A stretch of 64,000 bases of DNA from Olsenella sp. An188 (GCF_002160255.1 NZ_NFKF01000001.1:186001-250000), one strand, 5' to 3'. Counted from the first letter of the stretch, positions 18,333-30,407 are shown. Notes: a model not told the origin generated them from the letters alone. A program made the numbers and translations.

Positions 18333-18755
18333 CTAGCGGTCCACCACCTCGTCGTGGGCCTTGTTCGCGTAGGCGAAGGCGCAGGTGCCGAGAACCGCGA
18401 GCACGAGCTCGACCCACGAGGCCTGGCCCGAGGCGAGGCCGAGCCCGAACTCGATGACGCAGGCCACGACGAGCAGCAGGTCGAGCCTCTTGAAGGCGCT
18501 CACGTGGCGCGGGTTGTTGGCGGCGCGGGCACCCATGACGCCGACCACGAGGCAGTAGGCACCCACGAGCAGCCCGACGATCCCGAGCACCTCGGCGGCA
18601 ATGACGCCGTCGGTCGCCTCCCCCGCGACGTCGAAGGTGAGCCCGGCGGCGAGCGGCGAGGCGACGAGCATGAAGATGCCGGCGATGACGTCGAGCAGAC
18701 CGAACCCCATGAGGCCGAACGAGAGCAGCTTGAGCCGCTTCTGGAGACTTGACAT
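18333..18755 (-). CDS. small four-helix membrane protein of unknown function
   Basis: 140 residues from MSSLQKRLKLLSF, chosen because AAAGGAG lies 6-7 bases upstream; a longer frame has no ribosome site. Four hydrophobic segments are visible (about residues 10-30, 45-70, 88-105 and 112-130), joined by short polar loops such as GARAANNPRHVSAFKRLD. I recognise no family motif. It follows rpoD by 84 bases, which include a hairpin, so it may be partly read through from rpoD. Its position between rpoD and tRNA-Asn gives no functional hint. Confidence 0.75.
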   Translation of the reverse strand: MSSLQKRLKLLSFGLMGFGLLDVIAGIFMLVASPLAAGLTFDVAGEATDGVIAAEVLGIVGLLVGAYCLVVGVMGARAANNPRHVSAFKRLDLLLVVACVIEFGLGLASGQASWVELVLAVLGTCAFAYANKAHDEVVDR

Positions 18756-18839
18756 TGCGCTCCTTTCTCCGGCGCCGCGGCGCGGCGCACAAGGAACGGC
18801 GGCCGCGACCACCTGCCGCGACCGCCGAAGTGGACGGAC

Positions 18840-20204
<1,365 letters not shown>

Positions 20205-20248
20205 GGGGGTCCTTTCGACGTGCAAACTTTCGGAATTATACCCAAACA

Positions 20249-22183
20249 CTACTCGGAGGAAACAGAGGATAGCCTACGGGAGAGCTCGCCCGCGCGCCGC
20301 TGGAGCGCGGTCGCCTCCTCGAAGAGGGCCTCGGACTCGTCGCCCGCCGCGCTCCCGCGCAGCAGCGCCCGTATCTGGCGCACCCTCCGCCGGCACGAGA
20401 AGAGCTCGACGTTGTCAACGACGAAGTCGAGCTTCTCGTCGTCGGACAGCTCGCTCTCCTCCATCACGCGCCCGCCCGAGAGGATGCGCGGCGCGTCGGG
20501 CACGACCGCGCTCGCCGCCGCGACGACCTCGGCCGGGGAGGCTCCCTCGGGGGTGGACAGCATCGCCCAGGCCATGGCCTCGTGACGCTCGTCGACCCAG
20601 GAGAGCCCCGCGATCCGCTCCGCGTACGCCCTGAGGGCGTCGCACCTCAGCGAGAGGGCGCAGAGCAGCTCCCTCTCGGCGGCGGCCTGCATCCGCTCGT
20701 CCGCGGAGAGCGCGCCCAGCGAGGGCCCGGCCGAGGCGGGCGGGGGCGGCGCCACCTGGTCGTACGCCTCGGCGGGCACGTAGTCGTAGGCGTCCGGAGC
20801 CTCGGCGTCCTCGACGGCCGCCCGGGCGGCGGGGCGCGACGCGGGCGCCTCCGGGCGCGCCGTCCTTCTCGGCCGCTCCTCGTCGAGCTCGGCGACGGGC
20901 GCCTCGCGTATGGCGCGCTTGGTCTCCTCCACGTCCATGCCGAGCGTGTCGGCAAGCCGCGTGGCGTACTCGTCGAGAAGGACCGAGTGCTTGAGCGGCG
21001 CGAGCAGCCCCGCCATGTCCTCGAGCGCGCGCACGCGACGCCCGGGGGCGGACAGGTCGTGCCCGGCGAGGCGCTTCTCGAAGACGAAGTCCATGAGCGG
21101 GCGGGCGCCGTCGAGCTGGGCGCGCATCTCGTCGGCGCTGTGGGAGGCGAGAAACTCCATCGGGTCCTGGCTGTCCGGCAGCACAACGCACAGCAGCGCC
21201 GCCGAGGTCTTGTCGAGGTAGCGCACCGCGCGCTCGGCCGCGCGCTGGCCGGCGGCGTCGCCGTCGAACAGGCACACGATCCGGCTCACGCGCTGGCGCT
21301 CCATGAGGCGCACGTGGTCCAGGCGAAACGCGGTGCCCAGCGCCGCCACCGTGTTGGTGAAGCCCGCCTCGTGCATGGCGATGACGTCGGTGTAGCCCTC
21401 GCAGACGATGGCCTCGGCCGTGGCCGCCATCGACTCCTTGGCCTTGTCGTAGGCGAAGAGGTGCTTGCCCTTGTTGAAGGCCGGCGTGTCGCGCGTGTTG
21501 ACGTACTTGGCCACGCCCTCGCCCTTGGCGCCCAGGATGCGGCCGCCGAAGGCGATGGTGCGCCCCAGCTCGTCGTGGATGGGAAACATCACGCGCTCGT
21601 AGAAGCGGTCGGACAGGCGCCCTGAGCGCTCCATGGCGAGGTCGGCCGAGACCAGCTCGGCGGCCGAGAAGCCCTTCGCGCGCAGCTGCGCCACGAGCTG
21701 GCCGCGCCCCGGGGCGTAGCCCAGCCCCCAGCGGCGGCAGACGTCCGAGCCGAAGCCGCGCCCCGCGAAGTAGGCGCGCGCCGCCGCGGGGCCCTCGCCG
21801 CGGCCTCGCATGAGCATGAGGTGGTAGTAGGCCTCGGCCTCGCCGAGCGCCTCCATGAGCCGGGTCCTCCTGGGCCCGCGACGCCCGCCGCGCTCCTCGG
21901 AGAGCTCTATCCCCGCGCGGTCCGCGAGGTAGCGGATCGCGTCCGGGAACTCGAGGTTCTCGCGGCGCTGCACGTAGGAGAAGACGTCGCCGCCGTCGCC
22001 GCAGCCGAAGCAGTGCCAGAGGCCGGTGGCGGGGTTGACCTTGAACGAGGGGCTCTTCTCGCCGTGGAAGGGGCAGCAGCCCCAGAACTCCTGGCCCCTC
22101 TGCCGCAGCTCCACGGTCTCGGACACAAGCTGCACGAAGTCGGTGGCCTGGCGGACCTTCTCCTTGTCCTCGTCGGAAATCAC
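20249..22183 (-). CDS. dnaG: DNA primase
   Basis: 644 residues. The CHC2 zinc motif has C37, H40, C58 and C61 ([12 protein letters not shown]...WHCFGCG). The TOPRIM domain shows CEGYTD and [10 protein letters not shown] low-complexity linker leads to a helical C-terminal helicase-binding domain. It makes RNA primers at the replication fork. The GTG start overlaps the truB-ribF stop as GTGA, giving translational coupling. rpoD follows. Confidence 0.96.
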   Translation of the reverse strand: MISDEDKEKVRQATDFVQLVSETVELRQRGQEFWGCCPFHGEKSPSFKVNPATGLWHCFGCGDGGDVFSYVQRRENLEFPDAIRYLADRAGIELSEERGGRRGPRRTRLMEALGEAEAYYHLMLMRGRGEGPAAARAYFAGRGFGSDVCRRWGLGYAPGRGQLVAQLRAKGFSAAELVSADLAMERSGRLSDRFYERVMFPIHDELGRTIAFGGRILGAKGEGVAKYVNTRDTPAFNKGKHLFAYDKAKESMAATAEAIVCEGYTDVIAMHEAGFTNTVAALGTAFRLDHVRLMERQRVSRIVCLFDGDAAGQRAAERAVRYLDKTSAALLCVVLPDSQDPMEFLASHSADEMRAQLDGARPLMDFVFEKRLAGHDLSAPGRRVRALEDMAGLLAPLKHSVLLDEYATRLADTLGMDVEETKRAIREAPVAELDEERPRRTARPEAPASRPAARAAVEDAEAPDAYDYVPAEAYDQVAPPPPASAGPSLGALSADERMQAAAERELLCALSLRCDALRAYAERIAGLSWVDERHEAMAWAMLSTPEGASPAEVVAAASAVVPDAPRILSGGRVMEESELSDDEKLDFVVDNVELFSCRRRVRQIRALLRGSAAGDESEALFEEATALQRRAGELSRRLSSVSSE

Positions 22184-24357
22184 GGGCGCACCTCCCCCCG
22201 CGAGCGGGCCACAAGCTCGTCAAGCGAGAAGTCCGGCACGCGCGAGAGCGTGATGGGCGCCTCCCCCAGCACCTGGCGCACCCAATCGACGTTGCCGAGC
22301 ACCGTGCGCTCGAGCTCCTCGACGGAGTCGAAGCGGCGCGGCTCGCGCAGCCAGCGGACAAAGACCACGTGCACGCTCTGGCCATAGAGGTCGCCCTCGA
22401 AGCCGAGGAGCGTCGCCTCCAAGAACTGCGTCCCCTCCTCGCCCGGCGAGAAGGACCGCGGCTTGCCCACGTTGATGGCGGCGGGATAGGCCTCGACTGC
22501 GCCGCCGTTCTCGCACGTGCGGCTCACGACCACGTAACCCGCGTAGACACCCTCGGCCGGCAGCGCCAGGCCGTCAAGCACGCGCACGTTTGCCGTGGGG
22601 AATCCGAAGCCCGTGCCCTCGCCGCGACCGTGCTCGACCTCGCCCGCCACGTGGTGACAGCGGCCGAGAAGGGCGGCGGCCTGCTCCACTGCGCCCTCGG
22701 CGAGAAGGGCGCGGATGCGCGTGGAGGTGATCGGGGCGCCGCCCGCGTCGGCGAGGCGCATGCCGATGACGTCGAAGCCGTCGCGCGAGCCGAGCTCGGA
22801 GAGGGCGGCCACGTCGCCGGCGCCGCCGGCGCCCAGGCGGAAGTCCTCTCCCACCACAATGGCCACCACGTCACCGAGCGCGTCGAGCGCCTCGCGCACG
22901 AAGCGCTCGTAGGGCAGCGCGGCCACCTCGGGCGTGAAGTCAACCACGAGCACGGCGTCCACGTCCCAAAGCCTGAACAGCATGGAGGGACGCTCACCGG
23001 CAAGCGTGAGATCGACCGGCGCCTCATCTCCGACGAGCACGCGGGCGGGATCGGGCGTGAAGGTCACGGCCATCAGCATGGCGCCGCGCTCGTCGGCCTC
23101 CTTGCGGGCCCTGGCAATGAGTGCCTGATGGCCGCGGTGCAGGCCGTCGAAGGCGCCGATGGCGCAGACGATGCGCGAGTTCTCGCCCGCGAAGCGCCAG
23201 GCACCGTCGGGCGATGGCCCATCCGCGGGTCGAAGCCACTCGAGGTCGAGGCCGCTGCGCTCGAGGGTCCATCCGCGCACCACGCCACCGGCGAGGCACA
23301 CGTTGTTGCTCCCGCCGCCGCGACGACCTCCCATGCCAAGGGCATCCCGCACGAGACCCTCGGCCGCGAGCGCGTCAAGCGGGCGATCCGGTCCAGCCTC
23401 GGCGAGCGCGCAAGCAGCGCGCACACCCTCGATGGCCTGCGGGAAGTTGGTGGAGCACGCCAGGCTCGCGCCGCGGCGCTCCCAGATACCGGCAAGCCCG
23501 CCGCCAAAGGTGAGGGCCACGCGCTCGCCGGGCGCCGGCGGGCGGGAGACAATCCCGTCGAGCACCATCCCCGGCTCGATCCTGCGACCACAGGAGACGT
23601 CCACGACCTCGCTCACGTCGAGCTCGCGCACGGGCAGGCCAAGCACGGCCGCCGGGTCGAGGCAGCGCTCGCGCGCCAGCTCGGCCCCGCCGGCCTCGAG
23701 CTCCTCGAGGCTCACGCAGTCCGCCAGCGTCACCGGGCCCGAGAAGGTCCGCGTGAGGCGCGACACGTGCGCGTAGCAGCCGAGCTCGCGGCCCAGGTCA
23801 CGCGCAATGGAGCGCACGTAGGTGCCCTTGGACACGTCGAGCTCGAGCTCCCAGGTGCGGGCATCGCGGTCCACGCCCAGAAGCTTGGCTTCGTAGACGA
23901 GGATGCGGCGCGCCGCCAGCTCGATCTTCTCGCCGGCGCGGGCCGCGTCGTAGGCGCGCCTGCCGCCCACGGACACCGCAGAGTAGGCGGGTGGTACCTG
24001 GTCGTGCCAGCCGACAAGCGAACAGACCGTGGCGTACGCATGCTGGATGTAGCAGTCCCCCGGCACCTCGGCCGTGCGTGTGATCTCGCCCTCTGCGTCG
24101 TCGGTGGTTGTCTCCGCGCCGAGCTGGAAGGTGGCGCGGTAGCCCTTGCGGTCGAGCGTGAGCAGGCCCAGCAGCTTGGTGGCCTGGCCGATGCCCACCA
24201 CGAGCACGCCGGTGGCGGCCGGGTCGAGCGTGCCGGCGTGGCCCACGCGCTTCTCCCCCACCGCGCGGCGCACGCGGGAGACCACGTCGTGGCTGGTCAT
24301 GCCGGCGGGCTTGTCTATAGCAAGAAGCGCCGAGAAGGCGCTCGGACGGCGGCTCAA
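22180..24357 (-). CDS. fused tRNA pseudouridine-55 synthase and riboflavin kinase/FAD synthetase
   Basis: A single 725-residue frame. Residues 1-300 are TruB: LLAIDKPAGMTSHDVV, catalytic D45 in GHAGTLDPAATG, and KGTYVRSIARDLG. A linker of roughly 95 residues follows, rich in Ala and Gly. Residues about 395-725 are RibF: the FMN adenylyltransferase motif IGAFDGLHRGHQ (400-411), ITSTRIR, then the flavokinase segment GFGFPTANV and INVGKPRSF. truB and ribF are often neighbours, but here no stop separates them. The start is TTG overlapping the nrnA stop (TTGA). Both active sites look intact. Confidence 0.93.
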   Translation of the reverse strand: MSRRPSAFSALLAIDKPAGMTSHDVVSRVRRAVGEKRVGHAGTLDPAATGVLVVGIGQATKLLGLLTLDRKGYRATFQLGAETTTDDAEGEITRTAEVPGDCYIQHAYATVCSLVGWHDQVPPAYSAVSVGGRRAYDAARAGEKIELAARRILVYEAKLLGVDRDARTWELELDVSKGTYVRSIARDLGRELGCYAHVSRLTRTFSGPVTLADCVSLEELEAGGAELARERCLDPAAVLGLPVRELDVSEVVDVSCGRRIEPGMVLDGIVSRPPAPGERVALTFGGGLAGIWERRGASLACSTNFPQAIEGVRAACALAEAGPDRPLDALAAEGLVRDALGMGGRRGGGSNNVCLAGGVVRGWTLERSGLDLEWLRPADGPSPDGAWRFAGENSRIVCAIGAFDGLHRGHQALIARARKEADERGAMLMAVTFTPDPARVLVGDEAPVDLTLAGERPSMLFRLWDVDAVLVVDFTPEVAALPYERFVREALDALGDVVAIVVGEDFRLGAGGAGDVAALSELGSRDGFDVIGMRLADAGGAPITSTRIRALLAEGAVEQAAALLGRCHHVAGEVEHGRGEGTGFGFPTANVRVLDGLALPAEGVYAGYVVVSRTCENGGAVEAYPAAINVGKPRSFSPGEEGTQFLEATLLGFEGDLYGQSVHVVFVRWLREPRRFDSVEELERTVLGNVDWVRQVLGEAPITLSRVPDFSLDELVARSRGEVRP

Positions 24358-25376
24358 CGAGCCTCACCCTCCTGCGCGTAGAGCGCGCGGAGCTTGGGCA
24401 GCACCACGGAGAGCGCCTGGTCGATGTCGCCCTCCACGGTGAAGCCAGCCGCGGCGGGATGCCCGCCACCGCCCATCTCGCGCGCGACCGCCGAGATGTC
24501 GCGGTCGGACTTGGCACGCAGGTTCCCGCGCACCTTGCCCCCGGGCACCTCCTTCAGGAACAGCGCGATCTCGGAGCCGTCCACGCGGCGCACCACGTCG
24601 ACGAGGCCGTCGCACTCGGCCACCGGCACGCCCGTGGCCGCGAAGTCGGCCGACGTGGCGTAGCTGTAGGCAATCTTGCCGCCCTCGAAGGTGGCGATGC
24701 GGCCCATGACGGTTGCCGAGAGGTGCAGGTAGCCCAGGAGGTCGCTCTGATAGACGTGAAGCGCCACCTCCGAGGGGGAGGCTCCGGCGTCCACGAGGGC
24801 GCTCGCCACGCGGAAGCACTCCCCGTTGGCGTTCTGGTACTGGAAGCGCCCGGTGTCCGTGACGAGCGCGCACAGCAGGCACTGCGCCATGGAGCGCGTG
24901 AGCGCGCCGGCCACGTGCAGGGCGTACTCCGCCACGATCACCCCCGCCGCCGCGGCGTCGGTGCGCACCACGCCCGCGTCCCAGAAGCGCTCCGTCGCGG
25001 GATGGTGGTCGATGACCGCCACGGAGCGCGAGCGGCCGAGGACGGCCTCGGCCTCGTTGAGGCGGCTCGGGTGCGAGAGGTCGACGCAGAAGAACAGGTC
25101 GGGCGCCCCGTAGTAGTCGGCGGCGCGCACGAGGCGCTGCGCCCCGGGAAGGAACGCGTAGGTGCGCGGCACCACGTCCGAGTCGGCGAGAAGGGCGCTC
25201 ACGCGCTTCTCGGGCCAGGTGCGCTCGATGAGCTCGACGAGCGCGAGCTCGGAGCCGAGCGCGTCGCCGTCCGGCGAGGTGTGCGCGCAGACGGCGATGG
25301 TGGAAGCGCCCTCGATGAGGTGCGTTATCTCGTCGAAGCTCTCCCGCTGACCAGCGGGAGCGTCCCCACACAGCAC
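24354..25376 (-). CDS. nrnA: DHH/DHHA1 phosphoesterase, NrnA type
   Basis: 340 residues. DHH-family metal motifs are AHTSPDGDALGS near the N-terminus, FCVDLSHPSR, VIDHHPA and TDTGRFQY. The DHHA1 domain ends with MGGGGHPAAAGF. Family members degrade nanoRNA and dephosphorylate pAp. The GTG start lies 10 bases after the rbfA stop behind TAGGAGG. The rbfA-nrnA-truB order is widely conserved. Confidence 0.93.
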   Translation of the reverse strand: MLCGDAPAGQRESFDEITHLIEGASTIAVCAHTSPDGDALGSELALVELIERTWPEKRVSALLADSDVVPRTYAFLPGAQRLVRAADYYGAPDLFFCVDLSHPSRLNEAEAVLGRSRSVAVIDHHPATERFWDAGVVRTDAAAAGVIVAEYALHVAGALTRSMAQCLLCALVTDTGRFQYQNANGECFRVASALVDAGASPSEVALHVYQSDLLGYLHLSATVMGRIATFEGGKIAYSYATSADFAATGVPVAECDGLVDVVRRVDGSEIALFLKEVPGGKVRGNLRAKSDRDISAVAREMGGGGHPAAAGFTVEGDIDQALSVVLPKLRALYAQEGEAR

Positions 25377-25386
25377 GGGCGGCCTC

Positions 25387-25794
25387 CTACCCCTCGTCGC
25401 TCTCGGCCCCCGGGCGCTCCACGGGGTAGCCGAACTCGTCCTTCTCCACGCCGAGCGTGGGCGGCACGTCCTCGAGGGCGCGGCTGATGCGCTCCGCCTC
25501 GTCAGTCGTGGTGTCGATGCGAAAGTCCAGCTCGGGCGTGACGCGCCAGCCGAGCGCGCGGCCCAGCAGCGAGCGGATGCGCCCCTTGGCGCGCGCGAGG
25601 GCGGCGCTGACCTCGTCGTAGCGGTCCGCGTCGCAGCTCACGTAGGCACGCAGGTAGGACTTGTCGACGGAGACCTCGACGCCCGTGATGGTCACGAAGG
25701 CCAGGTCGGGGTCGGAGATCTCGAAGAGCAGGATGTTGGCGAGCTTGACGCGCGCCTGCTCGTTTGTTCTCCTCGAGTGCTGGTTCTGCTTCAT
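25387..25794 (-). CDS. rbfA: ribosome-binding factor A
   Basis: 135 residues from ATG 25792-25794; the longer upstream frame is the mirror of infB. The protein shows RTNEQARVKLANILLFEIS, VTITGVEVSVDKSYLRAYVS and LGWRVTPELDFRID, the KH-like fold of RbfA. It helps mature the 30S subunit by acting near the 16S 5' helix. It lies 50 bases downstream of infB, with a strong intercistronic hairpin between them. Confidence 0.94.
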   Translation of the reverse strand: MKQNQHSRRTNEQARVKLANILLFEISDPDLAFVTITGVEVSVDKSYLRAYVSCDADRYDEVSAALARAKGRIRSLLGRALGWRVTPELDFRIDTTTDEAERISRALEDVPPTLGVEKDEFGYPVERPGAESDEG

Positions 25795-25807
25795 ATCACG
25801 CTCCAAC

Positions 25808-25836
25808 GGGGGCGGGGCCCGGGCGGGCCCCGCCCC
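25808..25836 (-). other. GC hairpin between infB and rbfA
   Basis: GGGGCGGGGCCC (25809-25820) and GGGCCCCGCCCC (25825-25836) form a perfect 12-bp stem with a 4-base loop in the infB-rbfA gap. No T tract follows, so it is unlikely to be an ordinary terminator. It may be a processing or stability element that adjusts rbfA levels. Confidence 0.7.
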
Positions 25837-25844
25837 GCACGCTG

Positions 25845-28478
25845 CTACTCCGTACGGGCGACCTGCTCGATGCGGTAGCCCTCGATCTGGTCGCCGGGCT
25901 TGACGTCCTGGAAGTTCTCCAGGCCGATGCCGCACTCGAAGCCGGCCTTGACGCTCTTGACGTCGTCCTTGTAGCGGCGAAGCGACGCGATCTTGCCGTC
26001 GTAGACGACGATGCCGTCGCGCACGAGGCGCACCGAGTCGTCGCGGCTGATCTCGCCCTCCTGGACCATGCAGCCCGCGGCGATGCCGACCTTGGGCACC
26101 TTGAAGGTGTCGCGGACCTCGGCGGTACCGGTCTGCACCTCGACCTCGGTGGGCTTGAGCATGCCGATGCGGGCGGCGTCGATGTCCTCGATCGCCTTGT
26201 AGATGACGCTGTAGGTGCGGATCTCGACGCCGTCGCGCTCCGCGGCCGCGCGGGCCTTGGCCTCCGGGCGCACGCCGAAGCCGATGATGATGGCGTTGGA
26301 GGCGTCGGCGAGGACGACGTCGGTCTCGGTGATGGCGCCGACGGCGGAGTGGATCGTGTTGATGCGCACCTCGGACTGGTCCATCTTGTCGAGGGAGTCC
26401 TGGAGCGCCTCGATCGAGCCCTGGACGTCCGCCTTGATGATGAGGTTGAGCTCCTTGACCTCGGCGTCGGCCATCGTGTCGAAGAGGTTCTCGAGCGTGA
26501 CGTGCTTGACGCGGTTCTGCTCCTCGATGCGGGCCTTGAGGGCGCGCTGGTCGGCGAGGTCGCGGGCGTCGCGCTCGTCGTGGAAGACGCGGAACTCGTC
26601 GCCGGCCATCGGCACGCTCTGGAGGCCGAGGATCTCCACGGCGTCGGAGGGGTGCGCCTCGGTGACGGAGTTGCCCTTCGGGTCGAGCATGGCGCGGACG
26701 CGGCCGTAGGACATGCCGGCGACGAGCGCGTCGCCGATGCGCAGGGTGCCGCGGGTCACGAGGACCGTGGCCACCGAGCCGCGGCCGCGGTCGAGCTTGG
26801 CCTCGAGGACGTTGCCGGAGGCGAAGGTGTCCGGGTTGGCCTTGAGCTCGAGGACGTCGGCCTGGAGAAGCACGGTCTCGAGCAGCTCGTCGATGCCGAT
26901 CTTCTTCTTGGCGGAGATGTTGACGAACATGTTCTGCCCGCCCCACTCCTCGGGGATGATGCCGTACTCGGTGAGCTCCTGGCGCACCTTGTCGGGGTTG
27001 GCGCCCGGCTTGTCGATCTTGTTGACGGCCACGATGATGGGCACGCCCGCCGCCTTGGCGTGGTTGATCGACTCGACGGTCTGGGGCATGACGCCGTCGT
27101 CGGCCGCCACGATCAGGATGACGATGTCGGTCACCTTGGCGCCGCGGGCGCGCATGGCCGTGAAGGTCTCGTGGCCCGGCGTGTCGATGAAGGTGATGAG
27201 GCGGTCGTTGATCTTGACCTGGGAGGCGCCGATGGCCTGCGTGATGCCGCCGGCCTCGCCCTCGGCGACGCCGGTGTGGCGGATGGCGTCGAGAAGCGAC
27301 GTCTTGCCGTGGTCGACGTGGCCCATGACGGTGACCACCGGCGGGCGCGGCCTGAGGTCGGCCGGGTCGTCGTAGAACGTGAAGGAGTTCTCCTCCTCCT
27401 TGCTCATCACCTTGACGTCGCGCCCGAGGTCCTCGGCCACGAGCTCGATGAGCTCGTCGGACATCGACTCGGTGAGCGTGAGCGGGGTGCCGAGCAGGAA
27501 CAGGCGCTTGATGATGTCGTTGGCGGGCACGCCGAGCAGCTCGGCGAGGTCGCCGACCGTGGAGCCCTGCGGGACCTTCACGGTGTCGAGCTGCGAGAGG
27601 TCCTGGTCGTTGGCGATTGCCTCCTCGATGCGGTGCGCCTCGGCGGCCTGCTCGGCCTGCTTGACGCGACGCTCCTTGCGGCGCTTGCGGCGGCCGGTGG
27701 ACTCGCGCGAGGCCTCCTCGACGGCCACGCGGGCCTCCTCGAGGACGCGGCTGCGGTTGTAGGCCTCGGCCTCGCGGGCCATGCGGCTGTAGCGGTCCTC
27801 GCCGTCGCCCTCGCCGCGGCGCCCCTTCTTGCCGCGCCTGCGCCCGCCCGCGGACTCGCCCGCGGGGGCGGAGGGGGCAGCCGAGGCGGCGGGGACGGGG
27901 GCGGAGTGGTGCGAGCCGGAGCGCGCGGACTCCGAGCGCTTCTGCGAGCGGCCCTGGCCCGCGGCCTTCTGGGCGGCGGCCTGCTCGGCCTGCTGCTTCA
28001 GGATCTGCTCCTGCTGCGCGATCTGGTCGAGCAGCGAGGTGAACGACGGGACGCTCTTGGGGGCGTTGTCGCGCACGCGGTTCTTCTCGGCCTCCTCGGC
28101 GGCGCGGCGCTCCGCCTCGGCCTTCTCGGCCTCGGCCTTCCTGCGGGCCTCCTCTGCGGCGGCGCGGCGGCGCTCCTCCTCGGCGCGCTCGCGCTCGCGG
28201 CGCTGCTCGGCGGCGATGCGCTCGGCCTCGGCCTTCTCGGCGGCGATGCGGGCCTCCTCGGCCTTGGCCTCCTCCTCGGCGCGACGGGCGGCCTCGATCT
28301 CGGCCGCGCGGGCCTCGAGGATGGGCTTGAGCTTCTTGCGGACCATGGAGACGTACGCGTCCTCGAGCGTCGAGGACGCGGACTTGGCCGGTATCTTCAT
28401 GTCGCGGAGGTGCTCGAGCATCTCCTTGCTCGACATGCCGTACTCCTTAGCGAGGTCGTGTACGCGCGTCTTTGCCAT
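25845..28478 (-). CDS. infB: translation initiation factor IF-2
   Basis: 877 residues. The N-terminal IF2N domain ([19 protein letters not shown]) is followed by a long charged Ala/Glu/Arg-rich helix (about residues 60-270) and a second IF2N-like segment ([19 protein letters not shown]). The G domain has [14 protein letters not shown] and NKID, and three further beta-barrel domains follow. It delivers initiator tRNA to the ribosome. The gene follows nusA by 86 bases; the ylxR and ribosomal L7Ae-like genes that often sit here are absent. Confidence 0.97.
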   Translation of the reverse strand: MAKTRVHDLAKEYGMSSKEMLEHLRDMKIPAKSASSTLEDAYVSMVRKKLKPILEARAAEIEAARRAEEEAKAEEARIAAEKAEAERIAAEQRRERERAEEERRRAAAEEARRKAEAEKAEAERRAAEEAEKNRVRDNAPKSVPSFTSLLDQIAQQEQILKQQAEQAAAQKAAGQGRSQKRSESARSGSHHSAPVPAASAAPSAPAGESAGGRRRGKKGRRGEGDGEDRYSRMAREAEAYNRSRVLEEARVAVEEASRESTGRRKRRKERRVKQAEQAAEAHRIEEAIANDQDLSQLDTVKVPQGSTVGDLAELLGVPANDIIKRLFLLGTPLTLTESMSDELIELVAEDLGRDVKVMSKEEENSFTFYDDPADLRPRPPVVTVMGHVDHGKTSLLDAIRHTGVAEGEAGGITQAIGASQVKINDRLITFIDTPGHETFTAMRARGAKVTDIVILIVAADDGVMPQTVESINHAKAAGVPIIVAVNKIDKPGANPDKVRQELTEYGIIPEEWGGQNMFVNISAKKKIGIDELLETVLLQADVLELKANPDTFASGNVLEAKLDRGRGSVATVLVTRGTLRIGDALVAGMSYGRVRAMLDPKGNSVTEAHPSDAVEILGLQSVPMAGDEFRVFHDERDARDLADQRALKARIEEQNRVKHVTLENLFDTMADAEVKELNLIIKADVQGSIEALQDSLDKMDQSEVRINTIHSAVGAITETDVVLADASNAIIIGFGVRPEAKARAAAERDGVEIRTYSVIYKAIEDIDAARIGMLKPTEVEVQTGTAEVRDTFKVPKVGIAAGCMVQEGEISRDDSVRLVRDGIVVYDGKIASLRRYKDDVKSVKAGFECGIGLENFQDVKPGDQIEGYRIEQVARTE

Positions 28479-28564
28479 GTGACCTACCTTCCCAAAGAAC
28501 GGGCGAGAAGCCCGTGGTCAATCGTGTCGTGCGGTCCCGCCGGGCGCGGGCGCGGCTGCCCGCC

Positions 28565-29806
28565 CTAGATGAGCGAGTCGGGGTCGGAGCTGACCTCGGC
28601 GGAGGCCATCTGCTCGTGCACGCCGCAGAAGCGCGAGCCGGGGCGCGCCATGTTGCGGCACTGGATGCCGTTGGCGCCCACGTACTCGCAGCGGTGCTCG
28701 CCCTCCTCGGGAGCGTCCTCCTCGACCGTGGCGCGGGGCAGGTCGCGCAGGACGCCGGCGGCCAGGGACTCGTTCTTGATGTCGATGTGCAGGCCCGTGA
28801 GGCGCGCGGCCAGGCGGGCGTTCTGGCCCTCCTTGCCGATTGCGAGCGAGAGCTGGTCGTCGGGGACGATCACCGTGGCGTAGCCAGTCTCCTGGTCGAT
28901 GATGACGCGGGAGACGCGCGCCGGGGAGAGCGCGGAGGCGACGCAGCGGGCCGGGTCGTCGCTCCACAGGACCACGTCCACGCGCTCGCCGCGGAGCTCG
29001 GAGACGACGGTGCGGACGCGGCTGCCCTTCGGGCCAACGCAGGCCCCCACCGGGTCGAGGCGGTCGTCGTTGGAGGAGACGGCCACCTTGGAGCGGATGC
29101 CGGGCTCGCGGGCGACGCTGCGCACCTCGACGACCCCGTCGTAGACCTCGGGGACCTCGAGCTCGAAGAGCCGACGCAGGAGGTCGGGGTGGGTGCGGGA
29201 GACCACGATCGGCGGGCGCTGGCGCTCGCCGCGGACCACCGGCTGGGTGGAGTTGGGGTCGCGCACGTCGATGATGATGGCCTTGATGCGCTGGTTGTGG
29301 CCGTAGCGCTCGCCGGCGGGGCGCTCGTTGCGCTCCTCCGGGTGGCGGCGCTGGTCGAAGTGGGGAAGCTCGGCCTCGACGCCCTCGCGGATCTTGATGA
29401 TCGTGAAGTCAGGGGTGGTCTGCAGCACGGTGCCGGTGATGATGTCGCCCACGCGCTGGGAGAACTCCTCGTAGATCTGCACGCGAGCGGCGTTGCGCAC
29501 GATGGCCTTGATCTCGGCCTTGGCGTGCTGGGCGGCGATGCGGCTCGTGTCGGGCGGGGTGACGTCGACCTCCTCGAACTCGGCGTACTCGCCGGTCTCC
29601 GGGTCCTCCTCCCCCACCGGGACGAGCTCGTAGACGTAGACCTTGCCGGTGGCGCGGTCGATCGTGACGCGGGCGCCGAAGGGCAGGTGCAGGACGTCGG
29701 CGTAGCTCTTGGCGAGGGACTGCTCGAGGCGGTCGATCAGGTAGAGCTGGTCAATGTGCTTCTCCTGGCAGAGGAGCTCGAGGGCTTCCATCATCTCAGA
29801 GGCCAT
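28565..29806 (-). CDS. nusA: transcription factor NusA with an added C-terminal zinc-finger-like tail
   Basis: 413 residues. The N-terminal polymerase-binding domain ([23 protein letters not shown]) is followed by the S1 domain ([21 protein letters not shown]), KH1 ([21 protein letters not shown]) and KH2 ([16 protein letters not shown]). After KH2 an acidic linker leads to a tail with C373-x9-C383-x10-C394-x2-H397 ([15 protein letters not shown] ... GSRFCGVHE). This pattern fits a small C3H zinc site. NusA modulates pausing, termination and antitermination. The tail is not part of standard NusA, and no ylxR gene follows. Confidence 0.93.
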   Translation of the reverse strand: MASEMMEALELLCQEKHIDQLYLIDRLEQSLAKSYADVLHLPFGARVTIDRATGKVYVYELVPVGEEDPETGEYAEFEEVDVTPPDTSRIAAQHAKAEIKAIVRNAARVQIYEEFSQRVGDIITGTVLQTTPDFTIIKIREGVEAELPHFDQRRHPEERNERPAGERYGHNQRIKAIIIDVRDPNSTQPVVRGERQRPPIVVSRTHPDLLRRLFELEVPEVYDGVVEVRSVAREPGIRSKVAVSSNDDRLDPVGACVGPKGSRVRTVVSELRGERVDVVLWSDDPARCVASALSPARVSRVIIDQETGYATVIVPDDQLSLAIGKEGQNARLAARLTGLHIDIKNESLAAGVLRDLPRATVEEDAPEEGEHRCEYVGANGIQCRNMARPGSRFCGVHEQMASAEVSSDPDSLI

Positions 29807-29818
29807 GGTTGTTCCTTC

Positions 29819-30322
29819 CTAGTTCTTCTCGCCGGCCGCGGAGAAGTCCGGCTTGATCGTGCACTTGCGGATGTCGTCGTAGTCGAGCGCGACGCGCTCG
29901 CCGTCAACCTCGACGAGCACCGTCTGCGAGCCGCCCTCGCCCTCGATGCCGAGGAGGGTGCCGGTGTAGCGGCGGCGCCCCTCGCCCGGGACGAGGCTGA
30001 CCGCGACGGTCTGCCCGGCGAAGCGGGCGAAGTCGCGGGGCTTGCGCAGCGGCCGCGACAGCCCCGGCGAGGACACCTCGAGGGTGAAGCTCGACGGGAT
30101 GGGGTCGAGCTCGTCGAGCGCCTCGGAGATCCAGGAGGTCTCCTCGGTCACCTCGTCGAGCGAGATCGTGGGCGCGCCCTCGTCGGCGTGGTCGATCCGC
30201 ACGCGGACGCACGGCGCCTTGGTGGCGCCCACCACCTCGACGTCGACGACGTCGATGCCGCGCTCGGCCGCGCGGGCCTCCAGGGCGTCGATGATCTGAC
30301 GCTCGAGACCGGTCTTGGGCAT
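29819..30322 (-). CDS. rimP: ribosome maturation factor RimP
   Basis: 167 residues. The protein carries VRVRIDHADEGAPTISLDEV and the strongly conserved LEVSSPGLSRPLRKPRDF, both RimP hallmarks. An SH3-like C-terminal part follows. It is needed for 30S assembly. A GGTGAGGAGGG ribosome site precedes the ATG. First gene of the rimP-nusA-infB-rbfA unit. Confidence 0.95.
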   Translation of the reverse strand: MPKTGLERQIIDALEARAAERGIDVVDVEVVGATKAPCVRVRIDHADEGAPTISLDEVTEETSWISEALDELDPIPSSFTLEVSSPGLSRPLRKPRDFARFAGQTVAVSLVPGEGRRRYTGTLLGIEGEGGSQTVLVEVDGERVALDYDDIRKCTIKPDFSAAGEKN

Positions 30323-30407
30323 GGTCCCTCCTCACCTGCATACAGAAAGGAAGCGGGGCGAGAGGATCCACCCCACTTCCTACGATTACAGCTTCGAATA
30401 CGCAGCT

